A DNA stretch of 64,000 bases from Brevibacillus ruminantium (GTDB lineage: Bacteria; Bacillota; Bacilli; Brevibacillales; Brevibacillaceae), in the NCBI RefSeq assembly GCF_023746555.1, contig NZ_CP098755.1:3235001-3299000 (forward strand). The letters run 5' to 3'. Below the pieces are notes generated by a model. It was given only the letters and a program-made list of their open reading frames with translations, had not been told where the DNA came from and did no database searches. This document shows, piece by piece, positions 51,282 to 59,806 of the stretch; the first letter of the stretch is position 1, and each line of letters starts with the position of its first letter. Made by a program: the position numbers and the translations under genes.

Positions 51282-51572
51282 TTACAGACGAGCCAGCCTA
51301 ATCGCGATTGTTTTCTTACCTGAATCTTGCTGCTCCTCTACGACCCCTTCCCAGTTACGGGATAGAGCCGAGCGCAGCCAGTCGACCTCGTCGTCTTTGA
51401 GATTCAGACCTTCCAAGGACTCTTTCCTGGTTTCGTGGTCAGCACCATCAATCAACCCAAATTTTTGCTTCACCAAAAACTTGGTGCCGTTTTTCGTGCT
51501 GAATTTATTCGCGTACCCTTCCCGGATCGCTTGTTCGAAGTTCTCCCCATGATGTTGGGTCAAATCCAGCAA
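51282..51572 (-). CDS. Short hypothetical ORF with uncertain start
   Basis: 96 residues if TTG 51572 is the start. There is no ATG and no ribosome site near it. In-frame codons without a stop extend back to a TAA within the end of the DUF502 gene. The protein is polar: NFEQAIREGYANKFSTKNGT, KFLVKQKFGLIDGADHETRK, and a C-terminal WEGVVEEQQDSGKKTIAIRL. A perfect inverted repeat (51587-51603) lies where a leader should be. It may be a real small gene read from DUF502 transcripts, or a fragment that lost its start. Confidence 0.45.
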   Translation of the reverse strand: MLDLTQHHGENFEQAIREGYANKFSTKNGTKFLVKQKFGLIDGADHETRKESLEGLNLKDDEVDWLRSALSRNWEGVVEEQQDSGKKTIAIRLARL

Positions 51573-51586
51573 ATCGGAAAAATCAA

Positions 51587-51603
51587 AGGTGGATAGTCCA
51601 CCT
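51587..51603. repeat. Inverted repeat AGGTGGA-TAG-TCCACCT
   Basis: Perfect 7-bp arms around TAG, overlapped by a second small repeat GGATAG/CTATCC. It lies between the DUF502 stop and the short ORF. Confidence 0.6.
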
Positions 51604-51613
51604 ATCCGATCTG

Positions 51614-52225
51614 CTAATTCAACTTTTGTTCTGACCGCTTATCCAATTTGCCTTCCTTTTTGGATGCAATCCCCGCCGTCAGGCAGAAGCGCATCGCATC
51701 CTCAACCGAGACATCGAGATATTCGATCTGTTCGCTTTTGCGTGGAAACAGCTTCAGTTCTCCACTGACCTGCATTCCATGAGGTATGTAAACGGCGATC
51801 ATGTCCGGGGGACAGCCGAGAAAGGCCAGGTCCTCCGTGGTGATAAAGCCAATCCGCCTGACGCCATGGGCTTCGTGAATCATGACGACCTGGGAGAAGC
51901 TGCGCTTTTCTCCGACAAATGCATTCAGGGTATCCTTGACCGAATTGTACAGGATTTTGAGGCCTGGAAAACGGTTAAACAAGGCATCGATCCGGCCGAT
52001 CAGTTTCTGAATGAGCCAGTGCTGGCTGATAAACCCGATCAGGACGATCACCCCGATGGTCAAAATCAAGCCGACACCAAACGGAATCACAGGCAAAAGC
52101 ATGCCAAACACCTTTTTCCCCCACTCGTCTACCAGACGGAAGAGGTACGTAACGACATATACGGATACGACGATGGGCGTGATGACCAACAACCCGTTCA
52201 GAAAATAGGTAAGGAACCTTTTCAT
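51614..52225 (-). CDS. DUF502 family membrane protein
   Basis: 203 residues. Two N-terminal helices (YFLNGLLVITPIVVSVYVVT and LLPVIPFGVGLILTIGVIVL) precede the conserved GRIDALFNRFPGLKILYNSV and VMIHEAHGVRRIGFITTEDL. This is the DUF502 layout, a widespread bacterial membrane family without an assigned function. The basic tail (KKEGKLDKRSEQKLN) is cytoplasmic. Confidence 0.88.
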   Translation of the reverse strand: MKRFLTYFLNGLLVITPIVVSVYVVTYLFRLVDEWGKKVFGMLLPVIPFGVGLILTIGVIVLIGFISQHWLIQKLIGRIDALFNRFPGLKILYNSVKDTLNAFVGEKRSFSQVVMIHEAHGVRRIGFITTEDLAFLGCPPDMIAVYIPHGMQVSGELKLFPRKSEQIEYLDVSVEDAMRFCLTAGIASKKEGKLDKRSEQKLN

Positions 52226-52334
52226 TGATGCGTCTTCCTTTCATTCGAGACGGCTGCCCCTTTTCTTCTACGAATCATTGTACCCGACAACGTGGTCATC
52301 TGCTATGATGAAGAAAAAAGAAAGAGGGAGACGC

Positions 52335-53162
52335 ATGCAGACACTGGTAACCCCGCAATGGCTTTTTGATCATCTGGAAGATCCGAATATTCTGATTGTC
52401 GATTGTCGCTTCGCTTTGAACAATCCTACACTGGGGGAAGAACAGTATCGTGAAAATCATATTCCCGGCGCCCTCTACTTTAGTCTCAACCGCGATCTAT
52501 CTGGTCCAAAGAGCGAGCATGGTGGCCGTCATCCCATCCCGGACAGCGCGGAGCTGACTGCCCTGTTTTCTCGTGCCGGCATTGACCAGGACGTAACAGT
52601 GATCGCCTATGACGATCAGGAAATGTCTTATGCTGGACGCCTTTGGTGGCTCCTTCGTTACGCCGGACATGACAAGGCAGCCGTACTGGATGGGGGCTTT
52701 TCCGCCTGGCAGCGTGCGGGCTATGCGGTCTCGGCTGACATACCGGTTCCGTCGCCACGGACGTTTATCCCCCGGATTCAGGAAAACATGCTGGTCGACC
52801 AGCAAGCGGTTGCGAATCGCGAAGTGTCGACAGCGCTGCTTGATTCCCGTGCAGGGGAACGCTACCGAGGCGAAGTGGAGCCACTGGACCCCAAGGCCGG
52901 ACACATCCCGGGCGCACGCCATTTCTTTTATAAGGACAACCTTTCTGAAGAGGGACAGATGCTCCCTCTTGATCAATTGAAAAAACGATTTGAGACATTG
53001 GAGGGAAATGAGATTATTGTATACTGCGGCTCCGGGGTGACTGCTTGCACCAACCTGCTCGCGCTTCACGCGGCTGGCCGAGCCGATGCCAAGCTGTATG
53101 CCGGCAGCTGGAGTGATTGGGTGTCCTATGAGGAGAACCCCGTGGCGACAGGGGAAGAGTAA
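52335..53162 (+). CDS. Thiosulfate/3-mercaptopyruvate sulfurtransferase (two rhodanese domains)
   Basis: ATG 52335 has GAGGGAGACGC before it. 275 residues in two rhodanese domains. The first (~5-125) is structural, with GALYFSLNRDLSGPKSEHGG and VTVIAYDDQEMSYAGRLWWL. The second (~150-270) carries the catalytic Cys in IIVYCGSGVTACTN; CGSGVTA is the loop of 3-mercaptopyruvate-type enzymes. It transfers sulfane sulfur to cyanide, thiols or proteins. Its last ten residues (EENPVATGEE) and its terminator recur in a decayed copy at 54950-55060. Confidence 0.93.
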   Translation: MQTLVTPQWLFDHLEDPNILIVDCRFALNNPTLGEEQYRENHIPGALYFSLNRDLSGPKSEHGGRHPIPDSAELTALFSRAGIDQDVTVIAYDDQEMSYAGRLWWLLRYAGHDKAAVLDGGFSAWQRAGYAVSADIPVPSPRTFIPRIQENMLVDQQAVANREVSTALLDSRAGERYRGEVEPLDPKAGHIPGARHFFYKDNLSEEGQMLPLDQLKKRFETLEGNEIIVYCGSGVTACTNLLALHAAGRADAKLYAGSWSDWVSYEENPVATGEE

Positions 53163-53194
53163 GAGCCGAGAAGCCGCGTCGGACACGGGTTTGG

Positions 53195-53241
53195 GGGCTG
53201 CGACAGGTTATGAGCAAGTAACCTGTTGCAGCCCTCTTTTG
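53195..53241 (+). terminator. Sulfurtransferase terminator, copy 1
   Basis: GGGCTGCGACAGGTTA and TAACCTGTTGCAGCCC form a 16-bp stem (one G-U), followed by TCTTTT. Confidence 0.9.
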
Positions 53242-53327
53242 GTGCATGCTCGCCTTTTGAGCGCAACTCGCTTGAGTTTGGTTGGCGTTCCCGGTGCCCC
53301 TCCCCCGGTTTGGCAAGATCGAATATC

Positions 53328-53741
53328 CTAAAACTCGCTAACGACTATATTCAATCTATAATTGGCGTAGCGGCTTAACTCGCCTAAAAAAATGTCAAGC
53401 TCTTCGTTCGACGGAAATCGACATTCCAAGAGATAGCAGCCCTCTCCACTGATTTTGAATCGATTGAGTATGAATGAGCACTTTGTACCCAGAAACGAGA
53501 ATAACGGCTGATGATCGAAGCTTCGCGTTAAAATGGTAATAAACGAATGTACGGTGTAGCCCGTCTTTTTATAGTTCAGGCGAACCGTATAGCCTTCGAT
53601 CACTTGGTCATCCTCGAGTTTCGCTAACCGGTTAGCTGCCGCTTGGCCGCTTAGATGAACCTTCTCGCCCAGCTTCTTCATTGAAATCCGGCCGTCCTTG
53701 GCCAGTTCCTCCAGAATTCGTTTGTCCGTATAATCAAGCAT
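53328..53741 (-). CDS. Lrp/AsnC-family transcriptional regulator
   Basis: 137 residues. The AsnC-type HTH is at residues 4-50 (YTDKRILEELAKDGRISMKK and LGEKVHLSGQAAANRLAKLE). The RAM effector domain follows, shorter and less typical than in Lrp itself (INRF..SGEGCYLLECRFPS). It is divergent from the DUF1961 gene 122 bases away. ATATTC/GAATAT arms at 53780-53799 in the spacer could be its operator. Amino acids are the usual effectors. Confidence 0.88.
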   Translation of the reverse strand: MLDYTDKRILEELAKDGRISMKKLGEKVHLSGQAAANRLAKLEDDQVIEGYTVRLNYKKTGYTVHSFITILTRSFDHQPLFSFLGTKCSFILNRFKISGEGCYLLECRFPSNEELDIFLGELSRYANYRLNIVVSEF

Positions 53742-53779
53742 GAATCAGAACCTCTTTCAATAATCAAGTATTTCCGGCT

Positions 53780-53799
53780 ATATTCGTTATTTTGAATAT
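53780..53799. promoter_or_regulatory. Candidate AsnC operator between the regulator and the DUF1961 gene
   Basis: ATATTC (53780-53785) and GAATAT (53794-53799) are inverted arms with an 8-base AT-rich spacer in the divergent promoter region. Binding is inferred from position only. Confidence 0.45.
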
Positions 53800-53863
53800 G
53801 TCTATGTGCTTACCGTAAATGTTAACTTAAAATGGAAGTTATGAAAAGGGAGATGAGAGCCTG

Positions 53864-54904
53864 ATGACGGCTGATAAGCAAATGTATTCGTTATGGGACG
53901 ATTTGGAACGATTTGATTTGGGTGACTCCGAGGCAATCCCGTCAGAGTGGAACGATAAAAAGGCTTTATATTTAGAGAAGATGAATTCGGCCGTATTTCT
54001 GCGTGACGAAGTGAAGTACAATTATTTTCGGCTGCAAGCCGAAGTGGCGATTCCTGGTGAAGTAGGTTTCATCGGTTTGGTATTCGGGGCCAAAGACCCT
54101 GGTAATTACGAACTCGTGTATCTCGCCCCGGTTGAAATTCAATATGATCCCGTGGTAAATGGATCGATGACTTGGCAGATTTATCATGGACCGTCTTATC
54201 AGAAACCGCTTCCCGACATGACAGGAGCATGGCACAAGTTCAGTCTGGAGGTTCAACCGGGAGGAGCGAGGGTCTTCTTGGGGGAAAACAAGGAGCCCGC
54301 GCTTGTTCTCACTCGACTGCAACATGGCGGACAACGATTGGGCAGAGTCGGCGTGTGGAGCTTCTTGCCGAGCTATATCCGTAACCTGGTGATCGAAGAA
54401 ATTCCCCAGGCGCCCATCGAACCCGAAGCAACGGATTTGCGCAAGCTGAAGTCGGAATCGTTCATAACGGAATGGCGCGTGTCGAGTTCATTGATTCAGG
54501 ATGGAGCCAAGGATCAGACATGGACGAAAGCATTCGTCGAGGAGAACGGTACCCTCAACATCAACAGAATTCATCGAGCGAAACCCGGCGCCACGGTTGA
54601 AGTCAAAAGCGATTTTGCAATCGAGGAAGAGGAAGAGACCGTATTATCGCTTGGTTACAGCGACTCGATTCGACTGTGGGTAAACGGTAAGGAAGTGTAT
54701 CAAGGCGATTGGTGCTGGAGTCCGCCATATCATGACGGGCGCATTCGTCCAGATTTTGCAAGCGTGCCGATCAAGTGGAGGAAAGGCGCAAATTCGATTC
54801 GCGCCGAATTATCGCAGAGGGAATCGTTCGGATGGGGATTGGCCGTCAAAACCGGATTGTCAAAAATGACTTTTATTAACGATAATGATGACAACGCTTG
54901 GTAG
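53864..54904 (+). CDS. DUF1961-like beta-sandwich protein, divergent from AsnC regulator
   Basis: 346 residues, no signal peptide or membrane helix. Residues ~45-185 look like a concanavalin-A/LamG-type sandwich (YNYFRLQAEVAIPGEVGFIG, WHKFSLEVQPGGARVFLGEN). Such domains occur in DUF1961 and 3-keto-disaccharide hydrolase-like proteins. Residues ~215-345 resemble a galactose-binding-like jelly roll (DSIRLWVNGKEVYQGDWCW and KWRKGANSIRAELSQRESFG). A carbohydrate-binding or cleaving role in the cytoplasm is inferred. The gene pairs with an AsnC regulator between duplicated sulfurtransferase ends. Confidence 0.6.
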   Translation: MTADKQMYSLWDDLERFDLGDSEAIPSEWNDKKALYLEKMNSAVFLRDEVKYNYFRLQAEVAIPGEVGFIGLVFGAKDPGNYELVYLAPVEIQYDPVVNGSMTWQIYHGPSYQKPLPDMTGAWHKFSLEVQPGGARVFLGENKEPALVLTRLQHGGQRLGRVGVWSFLPSYIRNLVIEEIPQAPIEPEATDLRKLKSESFITEWRVSSSLIQDGAKDQTWTKAFVEENGTLNINRIHRAKPGATVEVKSDFAIEEEEETVLSLGYSDSIRLWVNGKEVYQGDWCWSPPYHDGRIRPDFASVPIKWRKGANSIRAELSQRESFGWGLAVKTGLSKMTFINDNDDNAW

Positions 54905-54949
54905 CAAAATTCATGAGCGATAAGCCCGTGGACGATGCGCTTTGAAACG

Positions 54950-54982
54950 GAGGAAAATCCGGTAGCGACGGGAGAAGAATAA
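54950..54982 (+). pseudogene. Remnant of a second sulfurtransferase gene (last 10 codons and stop)
   Basis: The bases translate to EENPVATGEE followed by TAA, exactly the C-terminus of the intact sulfurtransferase at 52335, but with several synonymous codon changes. Upstream of these codons the homology ends abruptly. Downstream it continues through a GGACGCGGGTTTAGGGGCTG segment into a homologous terminator. This is the tail of a diverged copy whose body has been lost. Confidence 0.85.
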
Positions 54983-55014
54983 GTGCTGCGAGGCCATATC
55001 GGACGCGGGTTTAG

Positions 55015-55060
55015 GGGCTGTAACAGATTGCCGGGATGCGGACTGTTACGGCCCTCTTTG
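55015..55060 (+). terminator. Sulfurtransferase terminator, copy 2
   Basis: GGGCTGTAACAG and CTGTTACGGCCC form the stem, followed by TCTTT. Arms and flanks match copy 1 at 53195; loops differ. Confidence 0.8.
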
Positions 55061-55319
55061 GACAGCCTGTTACGGAATGCAACCCCTCGAATTGGAATGT
55101 GGTTGGACTCGTCCGAAATGACAGCCACTCTCCCACAAAACTAGTCTAAGTTGACAGTATCGACCAGATCTAAAACATGAGGATACGCTCATGGATTCGC
55201 AAGCAAAAGGCACCTCCGCAGGTGCCTTTATTGCTATCTTTCCGATCCGTTTTTAGGCGAAACACAACACCGATGTGATGATGAGGCAGGGTACGCGGTA
55301 ATGACCGTGAAAACCTGAA
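55061..55319. other. Intergenic spacer with no gene found
   Basis: Between the second terminator and the histidine kinase stop I see no open frame with a ribosome site. The only clear element is the hairpin at 55205-55229. Confidence 0.6.
55205..55233. terminator. Hairpin terminator downstream of the two-component operon
   Basis: AAAGGCACCT and AGGTGCCTTT form a perfect 10-bp stem with loop CCGC; T-rich on both sides. It lies ~85 bases past the kinase stop. Confidence 0.8.
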
Positions 55320-57110
55320 TCATGCGGTTTCAGATTGTGATGTGGATACATCCCTATCGTTTTCCTCCTCCATCAGCGGAAAACGCAGCCGGATGCGCGT
55401 CCCTTCTCCTGCCTTTGATTCCACTTCAATCTTTCCCTGATGGGCAAGCACGATGGCTTTGGCGATGCTCATGCCAAGACCGGCACCGTCCGTACCTTCT
55501 TCAGTCGCAGTCCCCCGATAGTATCGATCAAACAAATTGCGTTTGGTTTCCTCATCCATCCCGATCCCGTTATCTTCTACTAGGATGACAGCTTCCCGCT
55601 CATCCCGTCCTGTCTTGATCGTGATCCGCGTCCCTGCCGGGTTGTGCTTGACTCCGTTCCCAATGAGATTGTCCAGAACGCGCTGCAGCCATTTTGCATT
55701 TGAGCGAATAAAGGTCTGCCGCGGGTCGCTCTCGAAGGCAAACGATACGTCCGACAGCGTCACATCATTCACGTACCGAAGTACGGTCCGCCTTACGAAT
55801 TCATTGATCTCAAGCTTTTCCAGCGGAAAGCTGAGTGCTTGATTCTTTAACTGGAAGACCAATGAAAAATCCTGCAACAACGCAAGCATGTAGTCCCCTT
55901 TTTCCCGGATCATTTTGCCCATGCCTTGCAGCTCCTCTTTTGACCAGGAATACTGCCCGCTCTCCAAGAGATGTCCATAGCCCTGAACGGTGGACAAAGG
56001 GGTTCTGAGGTCATGGGAGATGCCGGTCATCCATTCCTCACGTGTCTTCTCCAGCCTGGCCCGTTCTGATTCTGTGGCTGCCAGCCTGGACGCCATCTCA
56101 TAAAATCCGGCGATCACTTCCTTGTACAGTCTGTAGCGAAGACGAATGGAGCCGTTTTTGCGAAACACCTTTTTCTTCTCTTTTTCGGTTAGCGCTTCAT
56201 GATAACGCCCTTGCCCCATGCGTTCAAACCAGTCAGCAAACAAAAGCAGCGGCTGGCTGTACCGGATGCCATGCCAGGACGCCAGAAGAAAGGCCAGGAT
56301 CAGCAAAATACATCCCGTTACGCTCAGTACCAGGATGGCATCAGACATGATGGGTTGATCGGAATAACCCTCCCCCTTTTTTTGTGTATGCAACAACCAC
56401 ACATGACCGGTTTCTTGGTCGAGATAGGTATACATGTTGGTAGAAAAAGTGCCTGGCTCTGAGTAGATCTCAATCAATTCGAGCGGACGATACGGTTCTT
56501 TTCTGTCTGAGTCTCCAACCGATTGCAAGATGTTCCCGCGAGCATCAATAACTTGCACATACTCGTAACCCTTTTCCAGTTCATGCTCCAATTCAGGGAT
56601 CGCATCCGAGCGGATCATCCCTTTCTCTGCGTAGCTTTGAAACCAGGTCTTCAGACGATCCAGATCCCGACCCTCTGTGCCCAGAATATACATCAAAGGC
56701 TGAGGATATGTCGTCTTCTCTTTATCCAGTTTCGTGGTGACGCGAAACGAATCATGGCGTCCGGTTTCTGCCATGCCCAGCAATTCGGCAGCATGATACG
56801 ATGATTTCTCAGGCGCGCCGCTCGTCGCAAAGATTACCTTTCCTTCTTCATTTACAATCTGCAGCCAATACCCGGACGCCGAAAGCTGCTCTCTCCACCA
56901 AACCGGAATGGAGAGGTCCCCGTTTTGAATCTTCGTTTCCGCCACAATATTGTCCAAAGCCCCGCGGGGGAATGTCTTCTTTAAGTCCTGATTGACCAGA
57001 TATTGAAGCAGCACCAGAAGCAGAACCGTCATAATGACCGTTACAAACAGCCACAGAAAAAAGAACTGGATCGTGAAATGAGCGGCTAGTCTTCGGCGTA
57101 ACCGACTCAT
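55320..57110 (-). CDS. Sensor histidine kinase
   Basis: 596 residues. Helix 1 (~12-36) and helix 2 (~240-265, ILVLSVTGCILLILAFLLAS) flank a ~200-residue extracellular sensor domain. A linker with a HAMP-like charged helix follows. The HisKA phospho-His is in WMTGISHDLRTPLSTVQGYG. The HATPase domain has LDNLIGNGVKHNPAG (N box), VEDNGIGMDEETKRNLFDRY (G1) and GAGLGMSIAKAIVLAHQG (G2). Its ATG overlaps the regulator stop by four bases (ATGA). The signal sensed is unknown. Confidence 0.95.
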   Translation of the reverse strand: MSRLRRRLAAHFTIQFFFLWLFVTVIMTVLLLVLLQYLVNQDLKKTFPRGALDNIVAETKIQNGDLSIPVWWREQLSASGYWLQIVNEEGKVIFATSGAPEKSSYHAAELLGMAETGRHDSFRVTTKLDKEKTTYPQPLMYILGTEGRDLDRLKTWFQSYAEKGMIRSDAIPELEHELEKGYEYVQVIDARGNILQSVGDSDRKEPYRPLELIEIYSEPGTFSTNMYTYLDQETGHVWLLHTQKKGEGYSDQPIMSDAILVLSVTGCILLILAFLLASWHGIRYSQPLLLFADWFERMGQGRYHEALTEKEKKKVFRKNGSIRLRYRLYKEVIAGFYEMASRLAATESERARLEKTREEWMTGISHDLRTPLSTVQGYGHLLESGQYSWSKEELQGMGKMIREKGDYMLALLQDFSLVFQLKNQALSFPLEKLEINEFVRRTVLRYVNDVTLSDVSFAFESDPRQTFIRSNAKWLQRVLDNLIGNGVKHNPAGTRITIKTGRDEREAVILVEDNGIGMDEETKRNLFDRYYRGTATEEGTDGAGLGMSIAKAIVLAHQGKIEVESKAGEGTRIRLRFPLMEEENDRDVSTSQSETA

Positions 57111-57823
57111 CGCGACTTCTCCTTGACCAGCTTATACCCCAGCCCGCGAATCGTCAGCAGAAACTGCGGATTGCTCGGGTCTGCCTCGATTCGCTCTCTG
57201 ATCTTGCGGATGTGAACCATAACCGTATTGTCATCACCAAACCCGTCAATCCCCCAAACCGCTTCGTATAGCTGTGCCTTGGAGTACACGATATTTGGAT
57301 TCTTGCATAAAAAAAGCAGCAATTGATAGACTTGAGCGGGACAAGAAACTGCTTTTCCTTCCACTATTAACTCGCCTGCAGATTCATCCAGTACGAAGCG
57401 GCCGAAGTCGTAGCGCTTGCGCCCCTCTTCTTTGCCCAACGAAGGCGGCTGCGTCATGTCCCGTCGTACTCTGGCCTTGATTCTCGCGGCGATTTCCAGC
57501 GGATTAAACGGCTTGGTGACATAGTCATCACCGCCCGTTGCAAAGCCGGTCAGGACATCCAAATCTGAGGTGCGGGCTGTCAAAAAGATGATATGTGCGC
57601 GGGACACCTCCCGAATTTTGGGACATAGCTCAAACCCCGACTGATCAGGCAGCATGACATCCAGCAGGATGACATCGATTTTCTGCCTCGTCAAAAGCTG
57701 TAGGGCCTCCTGTGCCGTATGGGCTGAAAAAATATGGCGAAATCCTTCTTTTCTCAGAACCATTTCGATCATCTGAACAATCGATTTTTCGTCGTCGATG
57801 ATAAGAACCTTTGCACTTTCCAT
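57107..57823 (-). CDS. OmpR-family response regulator
   Basis: ATG 57823 has GGAGGG six bases before it. 238 residues. The receiver domain has the acidic pair IIDDEKS, the phospho-Asp in VILLDVMLPDQSGFELC and the Lys in YVTKPFNPLEI. The C-terminal winged helix ends VMVHIRKIRERIEADPSNPQ and TIRGLGYKLV. It partners the kinase encoded just downstream. The divergent DUF418 gene is a natural candidate target. Confidence 0.95.
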   Translation of the reverse strand: MESAKVLIIDDEKSIVQMIEMVLRKEGFRHIFSAHTAQEALQLLTRQKIDVILLDVMLPDQSGFELCPKIREVSRAHIIFLTARTSDLDVLTGFATGGDDYVTKPFNPLEIAARIKARVRRDMTQPPSLGKEEGRKRYDFGRFVLDESAGELIVEGKAVSCPAQVYQLLLFLCKNPNIVYSKAQLYEAVWGIDGFGDDNTVMVHIRKIRERIEADPSNPQFLLTIRGLGYKLVKEKSR

Positions 57824-57963
57824 GAAAAATCCCTCCATGGAAGATTGTAACAAAGCAAGCTTAATTCTAGCTAAACAAAAGCTCATTGCTTAAGCAAAAG
57901 ATAAGACGCGCTTTAGGGAGACTTTCATTCACCCGGTTACAATTACCAGCGAGGTGAACGAAA

Positions 57964-59187
57964 ATGGAACAAAGAAAAAGAACTGGCCTTATCGACGCAG
58001 CTCGCGGATTTTCCTTGCTCGGCATATTACTGGCCAATATGCTTATCTTTCAATACGGGATCTGGGGAAAAGACCAGATGCAGTTCTATTCGCTGTCCGC
58101 TTTGGATACCACGGTTCGGACCATACTGGAAATTACCGTAGAACACAGCTTTCTGCCTATTTTTACTTTCCTGTTTGGGTATGGGATGATCAAAATGAAA
58201 GAGGGCCTGCAAGCAGCCGGCAGGAAACCCTTCTGGGCTTTGGCCAGACGATTTCTGTTTTTATTTGTCATTGGGCTGCTGCACAGCCATTTTCTTACAG
58301 AGTCTGATATTTTATCGTTTTACGGGTTTATCGGATTCTTTTTGCTCCTGTTTCTAAACCGAAAGCCCCGGACGCTGCTGATCTGGGGGACTTCTTTGCT
58401 GCTTCTATTCAGTCTGTTGGGACTGGTGCCGGAAAAAGAAAAGGCTCCCTCCTCTCACAGCGTCAAGATCGACTTTGCCCAACAAGACTATATCAAAGAA
58501 ACGATCATTGTCTACGGAACCGGTACCTATAGTGAGATCAAGCAACACAGGCAGCAACCTGCACCCATTATGGAGGAAGAACCCATTGCCATTCTCATCT
58601 TATTGCTTCTGACGCCTTTGCTCACGGCACCCATGTTTTTGTTCGGTATGTATGCTGCGAAAAAAAGCTGGTTCCAAAAGCCACAGGATGAGCAGGGAGC
58701 CTATGGGAGAAGAGCGTTGATTTTTTTGGCGGCAGGGTTCTGTCTGAAGGTGCTTCCCCATCTCTTTTCCGACCAAGCCTGGGCCTCTACTGGTGAACTG
58801 GCAGGTGCCAATTTGGCCGCACTTGGCTATCTCTTTTCATTTGCCTGGCTCTACAGCGCACGGATCTCCTCTCCCTGGATGAAACGGTTTGAAGCTGTGG
58901 GAAAATTGTCTCTGACGAATTACCTGATGCAAACCCTGGTCTGTACAACCATTTTTTACGGCTATGGCCTCGGTTGGTTTGGAAAGCTGGGAGTCGCGGC
59001 AGGCTGCGGTCTCGCTCTCCTTCTGTATGCGCTGCAGCTCTTTGCAAGCAAGTGGTATTTGCGCCACTTTTCCGCGGGACCAGCCGAAAAGCTTCTGCGG
59101 ATCTGGACTTATCTATCCTTCCACGGAAAGGTGAAAACTCGCGCACCACAGCTCCAGAGGGAAACGCTGCAATCGCGCCCGCTATGA
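57964..59187 (+). CDS. DUF418-family membrane protein
   Basis: 407 residues, about ten helices. It opens with RTGLIDAARGFSLLGILLAN, the conserved D..RG..LLGI.L.N pattern of the YeiB/YxaH family. The C-terminal DUF418 part has FEAVGKLSLTNYLMQTLVCT and YGYGLGWFGKLG. Members are thought to move or modify an envelope small molecule, but no activity is proven. It is divergent from the two-component operon, which may regulate it. Confidence 0.88.
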   Translation: MEQRKRTGLIDAARGFSLLGILLANMLIFQYGIWGKDQMQFYSLSALDTTVRTILEITVEHSFLPIFTFLFGYGMIKMKEGLQAAGRKPFWALARRFLFLFVIGLLHSHFLTESDILSFYGFIGFFLLLFLNRKPRTLLIWGTSLLLLFSLLGLVPEKEKAPSSHSVKIDFAQQDYIKETIIVYGTGTYSEIKQHRQQPAPIMEEEPIAILILLLLTPLLTAPMFLFGMYAAKKSWFQKPQDEQGAYGRRALIFLAAGFCLKVLPHLFSDQAWASTGELAGANLAALGYLFSFAWLYSARISSPWMKRFEAVGKLSLTNYLMQTLVCTTIFYGYGLGWFGKLGVAAGCGLALLLYALQLFASKWYLRHFSAGPAEKLLRIWTYLSFHGKVKTRAPQLQRETLQSRPL

Positions 59188-59200
59188 ATTACCCGCATGT

Positions 59201-59243
59201 AAAAAAACCTCCAAACGTCCTCTTTCGGGACTTGGAGGTTTTT
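59201..59243 (+). terminator. Terminator after the DUF418 gene
   Basis: AAACCTCCAA plus GTCC pair with GGAC plus TTGGAGGTTT, followed by TTTT. Confidence 0.85.
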
Positions 59244-59359
59244 ACATCTGGCCACGTCTTTTCCACTAACACTGCTTTTGCTTGACTGACCACTTTTGTC
59301 AGTGAAGACAAGTATAATGGAGAGAGAATGAATACCGTTTCCAAAAGGAGGAGTTGTAC

Positions 59360-59788
59360 ATGGAATGGAATTATTACAATACCTTTATCACGATTGCTCC
59401 TGATTGTCCCACGATCATGGGCATTATTCCGCCAGATAAGAAAACAGGCAAAACGAAGCATAGCATCGAATACGAGCTGGTTTCCCAAGCTCCCTACCAC
59501 TATACCCAGGAAGAGCTCCTCTACGAGGTGTACATCCGCCACAAAAACATCTCCCAAGAGGAATTGGCTGAAAGAGGCGACGAAATTCGCGCGGATTTTT
59601 TCAGTAAGCCCAAGGCGTGTATGAGAGCCTCTGCGCTTCCCAAGAAATTTGGATGGGGAATCCATTTTAACGAAGAGGGAAAGATGGCGTTGATCCCCGT
59701 CGACTCCCCTGAGTATCAGCGTTTTATCGATGGTGCTTGCGGGCCGGTTAAGCTTGTGCCGGCGATGAGAAGCAAAAAGAGCAGCTGA
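59360..59788 (+). CDS. DUF6157-like protein
   Basis: ATG 59360 has AAAAGGAGGAG before it. 142 residues, soluble. The N-terminus MEWNYYNTFITIAPDCPTIM, then GIIPPDKKTGKTKHSIEYEL, and the central FFSKPKACMRASALPKKFGW with GIHFNEEGKMALIPVDSPEY are typical of a small uncharacterised family, which I recall as DUF6157. No catalytic motif is recognisable. It stands alone. Confidence 0.75.
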   Translation: MEWNYYNTFITIAPDCPTIMGIIPPDKKTGKTKHSIEYELVSQAPYHYTQEELLYEVYIRHKNISQEELAERGDEIRADFFSKPKACMRASALPKKFGWGIHFNEEGKMALIPVDSPEYQRFIDGACGPVKLVPAMRSKKSS

Positions 59789-59806
59789 GCCAAAGACTAC
59801 TGATTC

